Shown piece after piece: positions 10,759 to 21,573 of a stretch of DNA of 64,000 nucleotides. Position 1 is the stretch's first letter; the number at the start of each line of letters is the position of its first letter. The position numbers were made by a program, and so were the translations under genes. This DNA is from Agapanthus africanus (Eukaryota; Streptophyta; Magnoliopsida; Asparagales; Amaryllidaceae). The stretch spans positions 778,733,864 through 778,797,863 of the forward strand of contig CM057338.1 of the NCBI GenBank assembly GCA_030015575.1, written 5' to 3'. Under the pieces are notes generated by a model, which saw nothing but the letters and a program-made list of their open reading frames with translations, ran no database searches and was not told the origin of the DNA.

Positions 10759-12372
10759 TGTCCATTAAACTCTGTGTTTCAAGGTCACGAGCATTCAAAT
10801 GCCGCATTTCAAAGACCTAGAAACGATCCATATTCTTCCACGTACAATCAGCGTTGGAGGAATCACCCGAATTTTGCTTGGAACCAACAACAATCTCAAA
10901 ACACGGTTCCAAACACTAATCAATTTCAAAGTGCTCTTCCTCCACCGCAGCAACCCCTTCAACTCACTCAGCACCCCTATCAGTCACAAAACTTCCAAAA
11001 TCAGGTCAACACTCCTGCACAGCCTAATCCTATGACATGTTCTGACGAGTTCTCTCAATTCACTCAAACCATGAAATCACTTTTGTCAAATTTCATAGAG
11101 GTTTCGGCTGAGGTTAGATCTTCCGTCGGTGAGATAAAGAAAAACTCAGCGTCCCAAGCTGAGAGTATCAGAACGATGGAAGCTGAAATCGTACGACTTA
11201 AAGCCGAAATGAGTGCGAGAGAAAAAGGGAAACTTCCCTCTCAACCCCTACAGAATCCTGGGCATTACAATGTAAATGCCGTCACAACGTTGAGATCGGG
11301 AAGAGTGCTGAACAACCATGTTGGGGAAGAAGTTGATGATACTGAAAATCATATCAACACCCCGGCTGAGACCTTTCCACACACACACACTTCTCCTTCT
11401 GATCCTTCTTCTTCTACCACACCACCTTCTCACGAGCCTATTCTCCATTTCCCACTAGGCTCGACACCTCAGTATAGCCCTTTTAGTTCTCCACAGACGG
11501 TCCCCACACCTCTTTTGGGATCTCGTCTACCCCCTCTTCCTTCTCCTATGATGGACCCGACGCTCATTGCGAAAGCATCTTACCCGAATCGGTTAAGGGG
11601 TAATAAAACGAGTCCATATATGGAGAAAATTATAGAAATGTTCAAACAGGTTAACATCAATATCTCTCTCCTAGATGCGATTCAACAAGTCCCCGCTTAT
11701 GCGAAAATTCTTAAGGACTTATGCACTAGGAAGAAGAAGACTCAAGTGCCAAAGAAGGTCTTCATGTCTAATAATATTAGCACTGCTTTTATCCCCCAGC
11801 TACCAAAGAAACGTAAGGACCCAGGATGTCCTACAATATCGATTTCTATTGGGGGTAAAAACATAAATCGTGCTCTTTTAGACCTTGGCGCAAGTGTTAA
11901 CCTACTTCCATATTCTGTATATGAGCAATTAGGGATTGGAGAGTTGAAACCTGCTCACTGCACTCTCCAAATGGCAGACCGTTCAATCACCAAACCAAGG
12001 GGTGAACTAGAGGATGTGTTGATAAAGGTCGGGGAATTTGTTTTCCCTGTAGACTTCATTATACTCGATACACAGCCTGTAGCAAACCCCCAGGGCCAAA
12101 TTCCGGTGATTCTGGGTCGTCCTTTCCTTGCCACTTCCAACGCTGTTATAAACTGTAGAAATGGTTCAATGAACTTATCATTTGGAAATATGACCATTGA
12201 ACTAAACATCTACAAAGTTGGAAGTCAGCCATCAGAACCCTCTGCTCATATTCTAGATGTGTGCTCTGTCCACGAGATCGCTCCCAATAGTTGTGGAGCT
12301 GAGGATCTTTGCTTTCTAGATCTCGACGACATTACCACATCTCTGCTTGATCTTACACATGATCTTAGTTAG
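10759..12372 (+). pseudogene. pro: Athila gag C-terminus and aspartic protease
   Basis: Direct in-frame continuation of gag. A Gln/Pro/Ser/Thr-rich linker (about 10800-11560) precedes the protease. The active-site motif DLGAS is at 11881-11895 and the C-terminal ILGRPF block lies near 12106-12130, the spacing expected for a retropepsin that cuts the polyprotein. The segment ends at TAG 12370-12372, after which the frame again stays open. An ATG- or GTG-initiated separate product is possible but unlikely; this is part of one gag-pol frame. Confidence 0.85.
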
Positions 12373-12738
12373 GACACTTTTCCTACACTTGAGTCCTGCA
12401 CTCCTGACTTTTCTCCACCCGAGTATGTATCTTTCACAGGCTCTGAGCTTCTTTGTAATTCCAAAAATCACTCGATGATCCCTCCTTCTATTATTTCTCC
12501 GCTTGAATTAGATCTCAAAATTTTACCTTCTCATCTTAAGTATGCTTATTTAGGTGAGAATGAGTCTTTACCGGTTATCATTTCCGCATCTCTTGCATCA
12601 GAGCAAGAGAATGTACTTTTATCGGTATTGAGATCTAACAAAGAGGCGTTTGGTTGGACCATGGCGGACATCAAAGGGATTAGTCCCTTGATTGTTGAAC
12701 ATCATATACATGTGATGGATGATGCCAGACCAACCTGA
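12373..12738 (+). pseudogene. pol: Athila protease-RT linker and start of RT
   Basis: Same frame as gag and protease. It carries the pre-RT region typical of Ty3 pol (PSIISPLELDLKILPSHLKY and the KEAFGWTMADIKGI block). It stops at TGA 12736-12738, within the segment just before the first RT motif. Confidence 0.8.
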
Positions 12739-14367
12739 GAACCACAGAGACGGTTAAATCCCGTAATGAAGGAAGCAGTAATAAAAGAGATCGTCAAATG
12801 CCTAGATAATGGTATTATATACCCCATCTCCGATAGCCAATGGGTGAGTCCTATACATGTCGTCCCTAAGAAATCCGGTATCACTATTATTACCAATGAG
12901 GCAAATGAGTTGATTCAGACACGCGCCCAAACTGGGTGGCGTGTATGTATTGATTATAGAAAACTCAATGCTGCCACGAGGAAAGACCACTTTCCTCTAC
13001 CATTCATTGATCAGATGCTGGAATGCTTAGCGGGACGAGAGTATTATTGCTTTATGGACGGATACTCAGGGTATAATCAGGTCCCCGTCGCCAAAAAGGA
13101 TCAAGATAAAACCACTTTTACTTGTCCTTTTGGTACCTTTGCTTACAGTCGCATGCCCTTTGGGTTATGCAATGCTCCCGCTACCTTTCAGCGGTGTATG
13201 ATGGGGATATTCTCTGATATGGTAGAGAATTTTCTGGAGATCTTTATGGACGATTTCTCGATTTTTGGAGACTCTTTTTCTGATTGCCTATCGAATCTTG
13301 ACGCAGTTCTTACTCGTTGCAAAGAGAAGAACTTGACTTTGAACTGGGAAAAATGCCATTTCATGGTCCAAGAAGGAATTGTACTTGGACAGGTTATTTC
13401 ACAGAAAGGCATTGAGGTTGACAGAGCTAAGATAGATGTTATTCAAAACCTCCCTCATCCCAAAAGCGTCAAAGATATTCGATCTTTCCTTGGCCATGCG
13501 GGCTTTTATAGGAGATTCATTAAGGATTTTAGCAAAATTGCTAGACCTTTAACTCTTCTCCTGGCCAAGGATACGACCTTTCACTTTGACTTGGACTGTG
13601 AGACAGCTTTCGACTCACTTAAACACTCACTCATTTCAGCCCCCGTTCTATCGTCTCCAAATTGGGACTACCCCTTTGAGCTGATGTGTGACGCATCCGA
13701 CTTTGCAGTAGGTGCAGTCTTAGGACAGTACTTTGAAAAGATACCACACGTGATCTACTATGCAAGTAAGACCCTGAATGATGCACAAATCAACTATACA
13801 ACCACCGAGAAAGAACTTTTAGCGGTTGTATTTGCATTAGAAAAATTCAGGCCTTACTTAATTGGCTCTCCTATAGTTGTGTACACTGACCATTCCGCTT
13901 TAAAACATCTTTTGGCGAACAAAGATGCAAAAGGTCGACTAATACGTTGGATCCTTCTGTTACAAGAATTTGATCTTGTTATCAAAGATAAGAAAGGATG
14001 TGAAAACGTTGTAGCCGACCATCTTTCACGCATCTCTTCTTCCCCTGTGACCCTGCCGATCAATGATTCGTACCCTGATGAACAACTCTTGAACGTATCT
14101 GCTGAACCATGGTTCAGGGATATTGTGAACTATCTTGTCACGGGACTTATACCCAGCGATTGGTCAAAACAGGACAAATATCGTTTTTTATCCCAAGTAA
14201 AACACTTTTACTGGGATGATTCCTACTCGTTTAAATATTGTCCTGATCAGATCATTCGCCGGTGTGTCCCGAAAGAAGAGTTCAAGAGTGTTCTTTCTTT
14301 TTGTCATGATCAGGCCTGTGGGGGTCACTTCGGTCCTAAAAAGACGGCGGAAAAGGTTTTGCAATAA
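12739..14367 (+). pseudogene. pol: Athila reverse transcriptase, RNase H and integrase zinc finger
   Basis: Reverse transcriptase copies the RNA to DNA and RNase H removes the template. RT motifs follow in order: the [12 protein letters not shown] block near 12940, [13 protein letters not shown] near 13155 and the catalytic FMDD at 13243-13254. RNase H is recognisable from [16 protein letters not shown] (about 13680) through [20 protein letters not shown] and ADHLSRI (about 14030). The integrase His-His part ([11 protein letters not shown]) follows near 14305. TAA at 14365-14367 cuts the frame in the middle of the HHCC finger. Catalytic residues look intact. Confidence 0.9.
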
Positions 14368-14892
14368 GGTTTTTATTGGCCGACCTTATTCAAGGACGCA
14401 TTTGAGCATTGCAAAACCTGTACACAGTGTCAGTACACGGGTAGAATCTCCCGGAGGAATGAAATGCCTCAGCAACCCATTCTAGTTGTTGAAATATTCG
14501 ATATTTGGGGCATTGATTTTATGGGTCCTTTTCCCAACTCCTTTGGGAATTTGTACATACTGCTGGCGGTTGATTACGTCTCAAAGTGGGTTGAAGCCAT
14601 TCCATGTCGCACTAATGACAAGAAAGTTGTCATTAAGTTCTTAAAAGAGAATATCTTTTTGCGATTTGGAGACCCACGCGCTATCATTAGCGATAATGGG
14701 ACACATTTCCGCAACAGATCCTTCGAGACTCTGATGCGGAAATACGCAATCAACCACCTACTTTCTACACCCTATCATCTCCAAACAAGCGGGCAGGCTG
14801 AATTTTCAAATAGACAGATCAAACTTATCCTGGAGAAGACTGTTGCTAAGAATAGAAAACACTGGTCGACCAAATTGACGGATGCTCTTTGA
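14368..14892 (+). pseudogene. pol: Athila integrase catalytic core
   Basis: In-frame continuation. The Cys pair of the HHCC finger lies near 14415-14435, then the DDE core: GIDFMGPF (first Asp near 14515), SDNGTHF (second Asp near 14693) and the GQAEFSNRQ block (Glu near 14803). This enzyme inserts the DNA copy into the chromosome. It ends at TGA 14890-14892 in the DAL-AFRTA motif. Confidence 0.88.
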
Positions 14893-15399
14893 GCATTCAG
14901 GACAGCAAATAAAACCGACCTAGGGATGTCTCCATATATGATAGTATTTGGGAAGGCATGTCACTTACCCGTCGAGATAGAGCATAAAGCATTGTGGGCT
15001 ATAAAGGAAATAAACTTTGATCTAAAAGAAGCCTGCAACTTTCGGAAGCTGCAACTAAATGAGCTAAGCGAACTCCGCGATGAAGCTTATGATAACGCTG
15101 TAATTGTAAAGAATAGGACCAAGGTATTTCACGATAAAAACATTTTGAGGAAAACATTTTTACCTGGTCAACAAGTCCTTTTTTACGATTCACGATTACA
15201 CCTTCACGCGGGTAAGCTCCGATCTCGGTGGAAGGGACCTTTTGTTGTGCGGTATGTATACCCGCACGGGGCAGTAGAAGTAGAAAATGTTAAAAACGAC
15301 ATATTTTTCAAATTGAATGGACATAAACTAAAGCCGTATTTTTCCACTGACCCTACAGAGGAGCTCTTGTTCTTACAAGAGCCAGTTTATTTGGATTAA
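14893..15399 (+). pseudogene. pol: Athila integrase C-terminal region
   Basis: Same frame to a final stop at 15399. It carries the [17 protein letters not shown] motif and a GPF-type C-terminal module ([10 protein letters not shown], about 15214-15243). No chromodomain follows, as expected for Athila. This is the natural end of pol. Confidence 0.85.
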
Positions 15400-16842
15400 A
15401 ATTCCTCCATCTCACCTTCATATCCTATATATCATTGCATCATCTTTGGGATGAAGGTGAGTGAAAAGAATAAGTTTGGGGCAAGTTCTTCGCTTATATA
15501 TTTTGCCCCCACTAATAATTCCCCCCAGGCTTACAGTTTTTGTAGGTATAGCAATTGGCAACAGTGAGGACACTGTTGAAATCAAGTTTGGGGGAGGTTT
15601 GTGCTTATTTTTGCATCATTTGCATATCATCTGCATAAGCACAAAACATTTCTTTTAAAAATCTATAAAAATTTAAAAATTTTCAAAACCCACAAAAATT
15701 TTAAAATTTTAAAATATAAAAATATTTTAATATTTAAACCTTTTTTGTACATAAATAAGATAATAAAAGTCTAGATAATGAACAATTACATCCATGAGAT
15801 TAGAAAAATTTAAGAAAACTAAGAAAATTAGAAGTTTTCTTATACGAACTAGTAATAAGTAGTTATGAGCCGTTGTCCCAAGGGTTAGTAAGATGAAGGA
15901 CGTCACTAATCTGAGGATAAAACTAAGTCTGAAAAATAGTTTCTATTCTTGAAGCCAAACATTTTGAACGTTGCTACCCTGCTATTCGCACTTACACACG
16001 TCTTGAAGCCTGGGATAGTAGAGGATACCTTGAAATGCTCGTCTTAAAGCCGATGTATGAAGGAAATAAAAAGAAAAAAAATGAGTAAAAAAATATAAAG
16101 TGGTGAGAAAAATGGACACTGGTTTTGTTATCGCCGAGGGCAATAAAAATGTATAGCGAGGGTGCCTTTTCACCTAGTGCCCTAAGGCCAACTGGTCTGG
16201 GAGTCACTGATATGCCTAAGGTGGTGCAAGACGAGGAAAATACACCGAATAAGCAAGCACATGAGTAATCGGTCGGTTAGTACCTCAAGAAGTATTAACG
16301 GTCGCATGAAAGTGTGTGAGCAATCTCATCTAAATATTCATTAATTAAAAAGTACTGAGGCTGATGCGCAAGAATATGATAGCTTGAATTGAATTCTCCG
16401 GGTGTAGGGATGTCCTTTACACACACGTAGGGTGATATGATCTATGTTTTGGAAGAAAGATAGGAATGAAAAATAAGACGATGTTTTATTGAGGGAGGAC
16501 GTGATTTCTGACATCTTTTTATGACCATTAAGATAGGGCTCATGACAACCGAAAAGCTAGCTTAGTTGAAAACCCTAATTTTCAAGGCTTTTCTTTTACG
16601 ATTCTTTTCTTTAAATGTAATATTCATGATCTTCCTTTTATTATTGGATTTTGTGGGTGCAATCCGCTGAAAACCCTCAGGAGACAACACTCCTCCTAAT
16701 AAGGACACCTAGAGGTTTAAAGGCTTATTGCACGTGCTCAGTGCAATTGTGTTGCCTACGAAAGTGTACTAGTTAGTTTTTCTCTTTCTTTATTTTCTCC
16801 TTCTCTTTTTAATAAAACAGTTCGCTCGAGACGATCGAAATT
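15400..16842 (+). other. Athila 3' non-coding region
   Basis: No env-like or other convincing frame. It holds two PPT-like tracts (AAGTTTGGGG at 15472-15481; AAGTTTGGGGG at 15584-15594), a perfect 8-bp hairpin at 15559-15578, a very AT-rich stretch at about 15650-15790 and long weakly structured sequence. Much of it reappears in remnant J (about 36320-37705). Confidence 0.75.
15559..15594 (+). other. Hairpin plus internal PPT-like tract
   Basis: CAACAGTG (15559-15566), loop AGGA, CACTGTTG (15571-15578), then AAGTTTGGGGG five bases later. J keeps the hairpin (36507-36526, last pair lost) and a decayed tract (36532-36540). Confidence 0.75.
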
Positions 16843-16857
16843 AAGTTTGGGGGAATT
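16843..16857 (+). other. Polypurine tract of Athila-like element
   Basis: AAGTTTGGGGGAATT immediately before the 3' LTR, the primer site for plus-strand DNA synthesis. Confidence 0.85.
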
Positions 16858-18723
16858 TGATTAGTCGAAAATATTGCATCTTTTAACCGGCAATTTCCCT
16901 ATCATTTGCAATCATATAGAAGTGTTCGGCATTCATATTTCACATATTAGCAAATCTGTCGCAGAATATCAGATTACATGTGTTAGACCTTAAAACCGGC
17001 ATTTTTAGGGAAATTGACTGCATTTCATTGCATGACATCATTTCTATATATCGCAACCTGTGTTTCGAAGTCTGTGCAGGAAAATCAGAAGCTTGCTCAA
17101 ATGGACACCGCTAAAACATTACGCCAACTCAATGATTTCAGTTCTGGTAGCAATCCAAAAGGCAAAATACAATTCAACACATCAGATGAAGTCCAAAATG
17201 TTAGCCCAAGACCACTGCAAAAAGACCAAAGCCCAAGCTTCCAACATGGCCGCGGAACCGCGGCCAGAGCCTGCTTAGGCCGCGGTTCCGCGGCCGTCTT
17301 GACACTTCACCTCCTCAATTTTGGTGCAAAATGTTTATCTCAGTGGCTACAGTTCAGAAATGTACTTCAGTTTCCAGAAGACTCCAGAGACTTCTGCCAG
17401 ATCAGCAAACTAGGGTTTCTAAGCTTAAACAATCCTAGCTTAAAGCCTAAGCTAGCTCCTAACAAACTACCTTCTAGAAGCCTCAACAAACTTTTAGAGG
17501 GAATTGTAATTTCAAACCTAGACCTAGGGTTTGGGAGATCTATAAATAAGACCCTAGGATCACTTGTAAAAGGATCCCCAATTTTAGTATCAATCTAGAT
17601 CCACTCTCTTTCTTCATCTTCTTCCACAAGTCTAGTGAGAAGACTTGTGTGAAACCCTAACCCTAATTCCAATCAAAAGCCAAGATCCCGAGTACCAAAT
17701 CAAGCAAGAAGCCCGTCAACCTTTTCTGAGCGGAACCGATCTTCAACAAAGCAAGTGGTCCAAGCCGATCCACGACTCACGGAGAAAAGCGACGCCAGAT
17801 CGACAATTTAGTTCTTCCTCTTGTAGTTCTTGAGCGACTGTAATCAAATTGTTGATATAAATAAATGGTGATATTCTTTTATCTTGTTTCCTTTAAATTC
17901 TTGCATCATGATATCTTTTCAATTCTTGAATGCTTTCTGTGTGATGATGTGTGAATAAACTCCGCTCGTCAAGGAGTCGAGACGATCAATAGAATAATGA
18001 TGTAATATATCTGAAAACGATTCTTGATTCCTACGAGTTTTGTAAACCCTAGCAAGTTCAAGAATCGACGACCCAATTTTGTTACGATACTTTCTTGATT
18101 GATATCGCTCGAAATTGGGGAGTTACGATCGTTTCTTGAAATTGCTAGAGGCTAGAATGTGAATGATATCGACGAAAGAACAAGGGTTAAATGATGAAAC
18201 CCTAGTTTCACGAGAAAGCCCTAACTCTCGTCGATCATCATCGATCTAGTATCAATTCTTTGAAGGACAAGAACACGATATCTTGATGATTACATCACGT
18301 CTATAGATCCGATCGATTCCTACGAGGCTCATTTAGATTCTTGACATTTGGTTGGAAATATCATCGAAACCCGATTCTTGATTGTTTATCTTTTTCTTGA
18401 TTCTTGAATAGAATAGTGACACTTGAAACAATTGATAAATCTTGAATCATGCTTTCTTTTCTTTTCGATTAACTTTTCAATTCAAACAATTCGAACATTG
18501 AAACGAATCGCACAATCCCTGTGGACGATCCGCACTCGCTTACGATCTACAACTGACACCGCAATTGATTGCGGTCAAATATAATTCTTTGGTTGTGATT
18601 TCTTTATAAAATTTTCTAAATACTGATACAAGATACTGTTATCGATCAAATGAAACCGTTATCGGGAAACAATTGATTCAATACTTGCTTTTACAAACAC
18701 AAACCAAGAAATCGAACGAATCA
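16858..18723 (+). repeat. 3' LTR of Athila-like element
   Basis: 1866 bp, collinear with 6894-8759 without indels and about 98% identical. TATA box at 17541-17548; GC-rich inverted repeat at 17248-17295 with exact arms. Followed by TSD AGTGG at 18724-18728. Confidence 0.95.
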
Positions 18724-19390
18724 AGTGGCGATCAAATACTTGGTTTGGTCGTGAATAGCAGTCGCAGTTTACTTTGCCCTCTTTCTAATCCCTTTATTTG
18801 TCCTAACTTATTACCTTCTGTACACCATCGTTAGGCTAATTGGTTTTTTCTTCATTCCCAACCGTTCGGCACCTGCCTATGGTTTGGAAGAAGACAATCT
18901 AATTAGCATAATAGGTGTACCGTCCTAATCCAAGGAGCACTCGCAGTCTGAGAGAAGGTAAAAAGAAAAGACAACTGAATAGTCCTATTCATTTTCCCCA
19001 GAACCGGAAACCATCCTCGAATCTGGAACAAGTTCCTTCGAGTTCGTATATAATCATACGATGGTTTTATCCAATGAAAGTGGAAGTTCGTAGTAATATG
19101 GGGTGTTCTGGAGAAAAGGGTAAAAGTAGGAATGGCAATGAGGTATGCAACTCAGACAATCCAAAAGCCAGTGTTTTAAAAAAGTTTGATTAACTTGGTC
19201 ACTGAGTCATAGTCTAGGGTCAGGCCATGGTCGCTGCCAAGAGAGAGAGAGAAAAGAAACACACTGCGTGCACTCTAGCCTAGATCAGAATGGTTACCAA
19301 TTTATTTAATCAGGAAACCTCCCACTGTAAAATCAAATTCTCCTCCAAACCTGAAAGAAGAATTAGTCGGGATCACCCGAGGAGTAAACC
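18724..19390 (-). mobile_element. Host copia element G, piece 2
   Basis: Continues G after the Athila insertion. About 18780-19150 is the second copy of the tandem duplication also found in F (26013-26737). On the minus strand at 19221-19255 a CT-rich tract ends in CAG just before an ATG, matching the start of pol in C (54905-54930) and F (about 25865-25892). No open frame of substance follows. It ends at the solo LTR TSD (19386-19390, AAACC). Confidence 0.75.
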
Positions 19391-21484
19391 TGTTAGGTTT
19401 ACCTAGCACCTTATGAAGGGTTTGGAAGTATCACATGTCTCAAAATTAAATTTTTAAGGTGCTAAGTGAACATACAAAGAATCATTGCTAGAAAATTAGG
19501 GTTTCATAACATAAACAACATCACAAGTAACAAAGGATAGGGTTTTGAGAGTACAACCTTTGTAGCTCCCTACTCTAGACTCCTTGGCCACTTGAGGATT
19601 GGAAAAGGGTTCGCTTGAGGTCTTCTAATGTCCACGACGATCCACCCGAAGCTCCTTTGTCCAAGCTTGCAACTTCACTTGATCAAGAGAATAAAATGAA
19701 GCTAACACTCTTCACAAGTGGGCAAGACTAGTGTAGAATGGTGTTGTGGTTGCTTTTCTCACTTCAAAATCCTAACTTGGTGAGTGTTTTGCTCACTAGA
19801 GAAATCTAGAGAGCAAAAGAGCAAGGAGGAAGAAAATGATGGCTTTTTAAGAACAAGAGAAAAGATAATCTCTTATGAAAAATAGAAAATATATGTATAT
19901 ATATTTTCCACTCTTCATCTCAAACCATGGTTAAATAATAAAGATATTATTGTATTTGAGTTAAAACACAAAATGAAAGTTAACCCATGGTTAAAAGGTT
20001 GGTGAGCAAGGTTAGTTCAAAGAAGAGTGTAGAAACTAAACCATGAATTACCCTTTTTCTTTTCTTTTTGTTTTAACATAAATACAAATAATAATCCATA
20101 TATAAACCCAAGGTGTGAGTCTTATATTACCACCATTTTCTATATATATACAACCATGAAGGATGATGTATGTATGTATATGTGCATGCACATCCATATG
20201 TGCATGAATAAGAATGAATGCATACATGCATGCATACATCCAAAAATACAAGAAAGGATTTCTAGTGAGAAACTAATGGTCAAATGATAAATCAACACTT
20301 GATTTAGCAATCTGGTCATATCACATACGACCTGACCAAAAGCAAGCCGCCCGATTAATATACGGTATCTTATATGCGCATTTTAACCGGGTCCAAGCGC
20401 ATATCGCATATGCGCACCACAACGTTTCGCCTGGACTAGGTAACTGCTTTGTGGGACTCTAAGACTCAGCAATACGCCGGCAGTGGGTGATGATCATATC
20501 AAGCACCGCCAAGCCGCAAGCGGTCAGCTAAACGTAACGGCCACCCGGGTATTGATCGATCAGAAGAAAACAAGTGAACCTGCTACAACTCCCGTCGAGC
20601 CAACCGGCAACACTACCGTACAGTCCGGTCTCTTCGTCAGATATGTTGCATATCGAGTCTAGGGATGGTAACGTCGACCCCAATAACTCAATAAGTCGTG
20701 CCGATGAATGGTCAATAACAGATCAAGAAAACTACAGATAACACTTATCAGTAAATCTCTGCAGCCCTGGCCAGGGACTTACTGATATAACCAGTCGAGC
20801 ACAGCACAGCATCAACTCCCAATACCAGGAGAGACGAAACCCCTCCTATCGCTCATCGCCTTCGTGTGTCTCGGGACTGTACCCAACGGCCACCTGTTTT
20901 CACGACTCAGTAGAGCCGTGGTAGGGTGGTAATCAAAGTACAGTGGGAGAACACACAAGACTCTATGACGATCTCGGGTCTACAGACTAACCCGCACCAG
21001 TGTCACCTGAGAACTGCTATCCGATGATAGATATAATTCCATATAGGAGTTCTCGGTGAGTCCGTCCAGTGTACCCAGTCACCACTGAGCACCCGTATAC
21101 GATCTTGATGTCAAACATCGATGAATGTGCGAACATTCATCGCCTATCATATGGGTCAAGTATCATATATGCTAGTCTACTCTGGTATATCGATGCCCCG
21201 TTTCGATATACCTACGACTAGGGACATTTCAGGATATTCCTATAAACTACAGATGTCCCACTAATATGATCTCTATCATAATCACAGTAGTCAAGCCAAT
21301 ATTCTCAGGGCTTTCTCAACATGTATGAATGAATAAAAGCATGGTCAAATCAACATGTCAGATAAAGAATAACCAAATAGCATACTATCATGTCGAGCAA
21401 GAATGTACACTTAATATATATATATACATGTATAAATACATCCACTATCACATAATGGCCTCTAGGGCATACATATATCCAACA
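19391..21484 (-). mobile_element. Solo copia LTR with TSD AAACC
   Basis: 2094 bp, sense strand beginning TGTTGG and ending CTAACA, flanked by AAACC at 19386-19390 and 21485-21489. No PBS, PPT or internal region adjoins it, so it is the product of LTR-LTR recombination. It is related to the other copia LTRs here, with conserved blocks around 20480-21250. A short TGCATGCATACA-like microsatellite lies near 20160-20240. F provides the uninterrupted flanking sequence (near 25725-25745). Confidence 0.92.
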
Positions 21485-21573
21485 AAACCAACTCATCAGT
21501 GGGAATCGGGAACTATCATTGTATGATAACGTGATGGAATACACTCACGTTATCACACTCCAGAAGTCTTCGC
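21485..21573 (-). mobile_element. Host copia element G, piece 3
   Basis: An 89-bp strip between the solo LTR and element F, matching the reverse complement of F near 25640-25735. It ends TTCGC, the left TSD of F. Confidence 0.8.

Larger units (their letters stand above)
6894..18723 (+). mobile_element. Full-length Athila-like Ty3/gypsy retrotransposon
   Basis: 11,830 bp with two 1866-bp LTRs (6894-8759 and 16858-18723), a tRNA-Asp PBS, one gag-pol frame with five stops, a 1.4-kb 3' non-coding region, a PPT and a perfect 5-bp TSD. A hand comparison of the LTRs gives about 35 substitutions and no indels, about 98% identity. At an assumed 1.3e-8 substitutions per site per year that is well under one million years. 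Domain order (gag, protease, RT, RNase H, integrase), the DLGAS protease motif, the tRNA-Asp primer and the long 3' region fit the Athila lineage. I see no env-like frame. Confidence 0.93.

Noticed and set aside
15982..16207. Minus-strand frames in the Athila 3' region as possible env-like or antisense genes
   Set aside because: Short, AT-rich, and not kept in frame in the J counterpart; no signal peptide plus transmembrane arrangement of an env-like protein.
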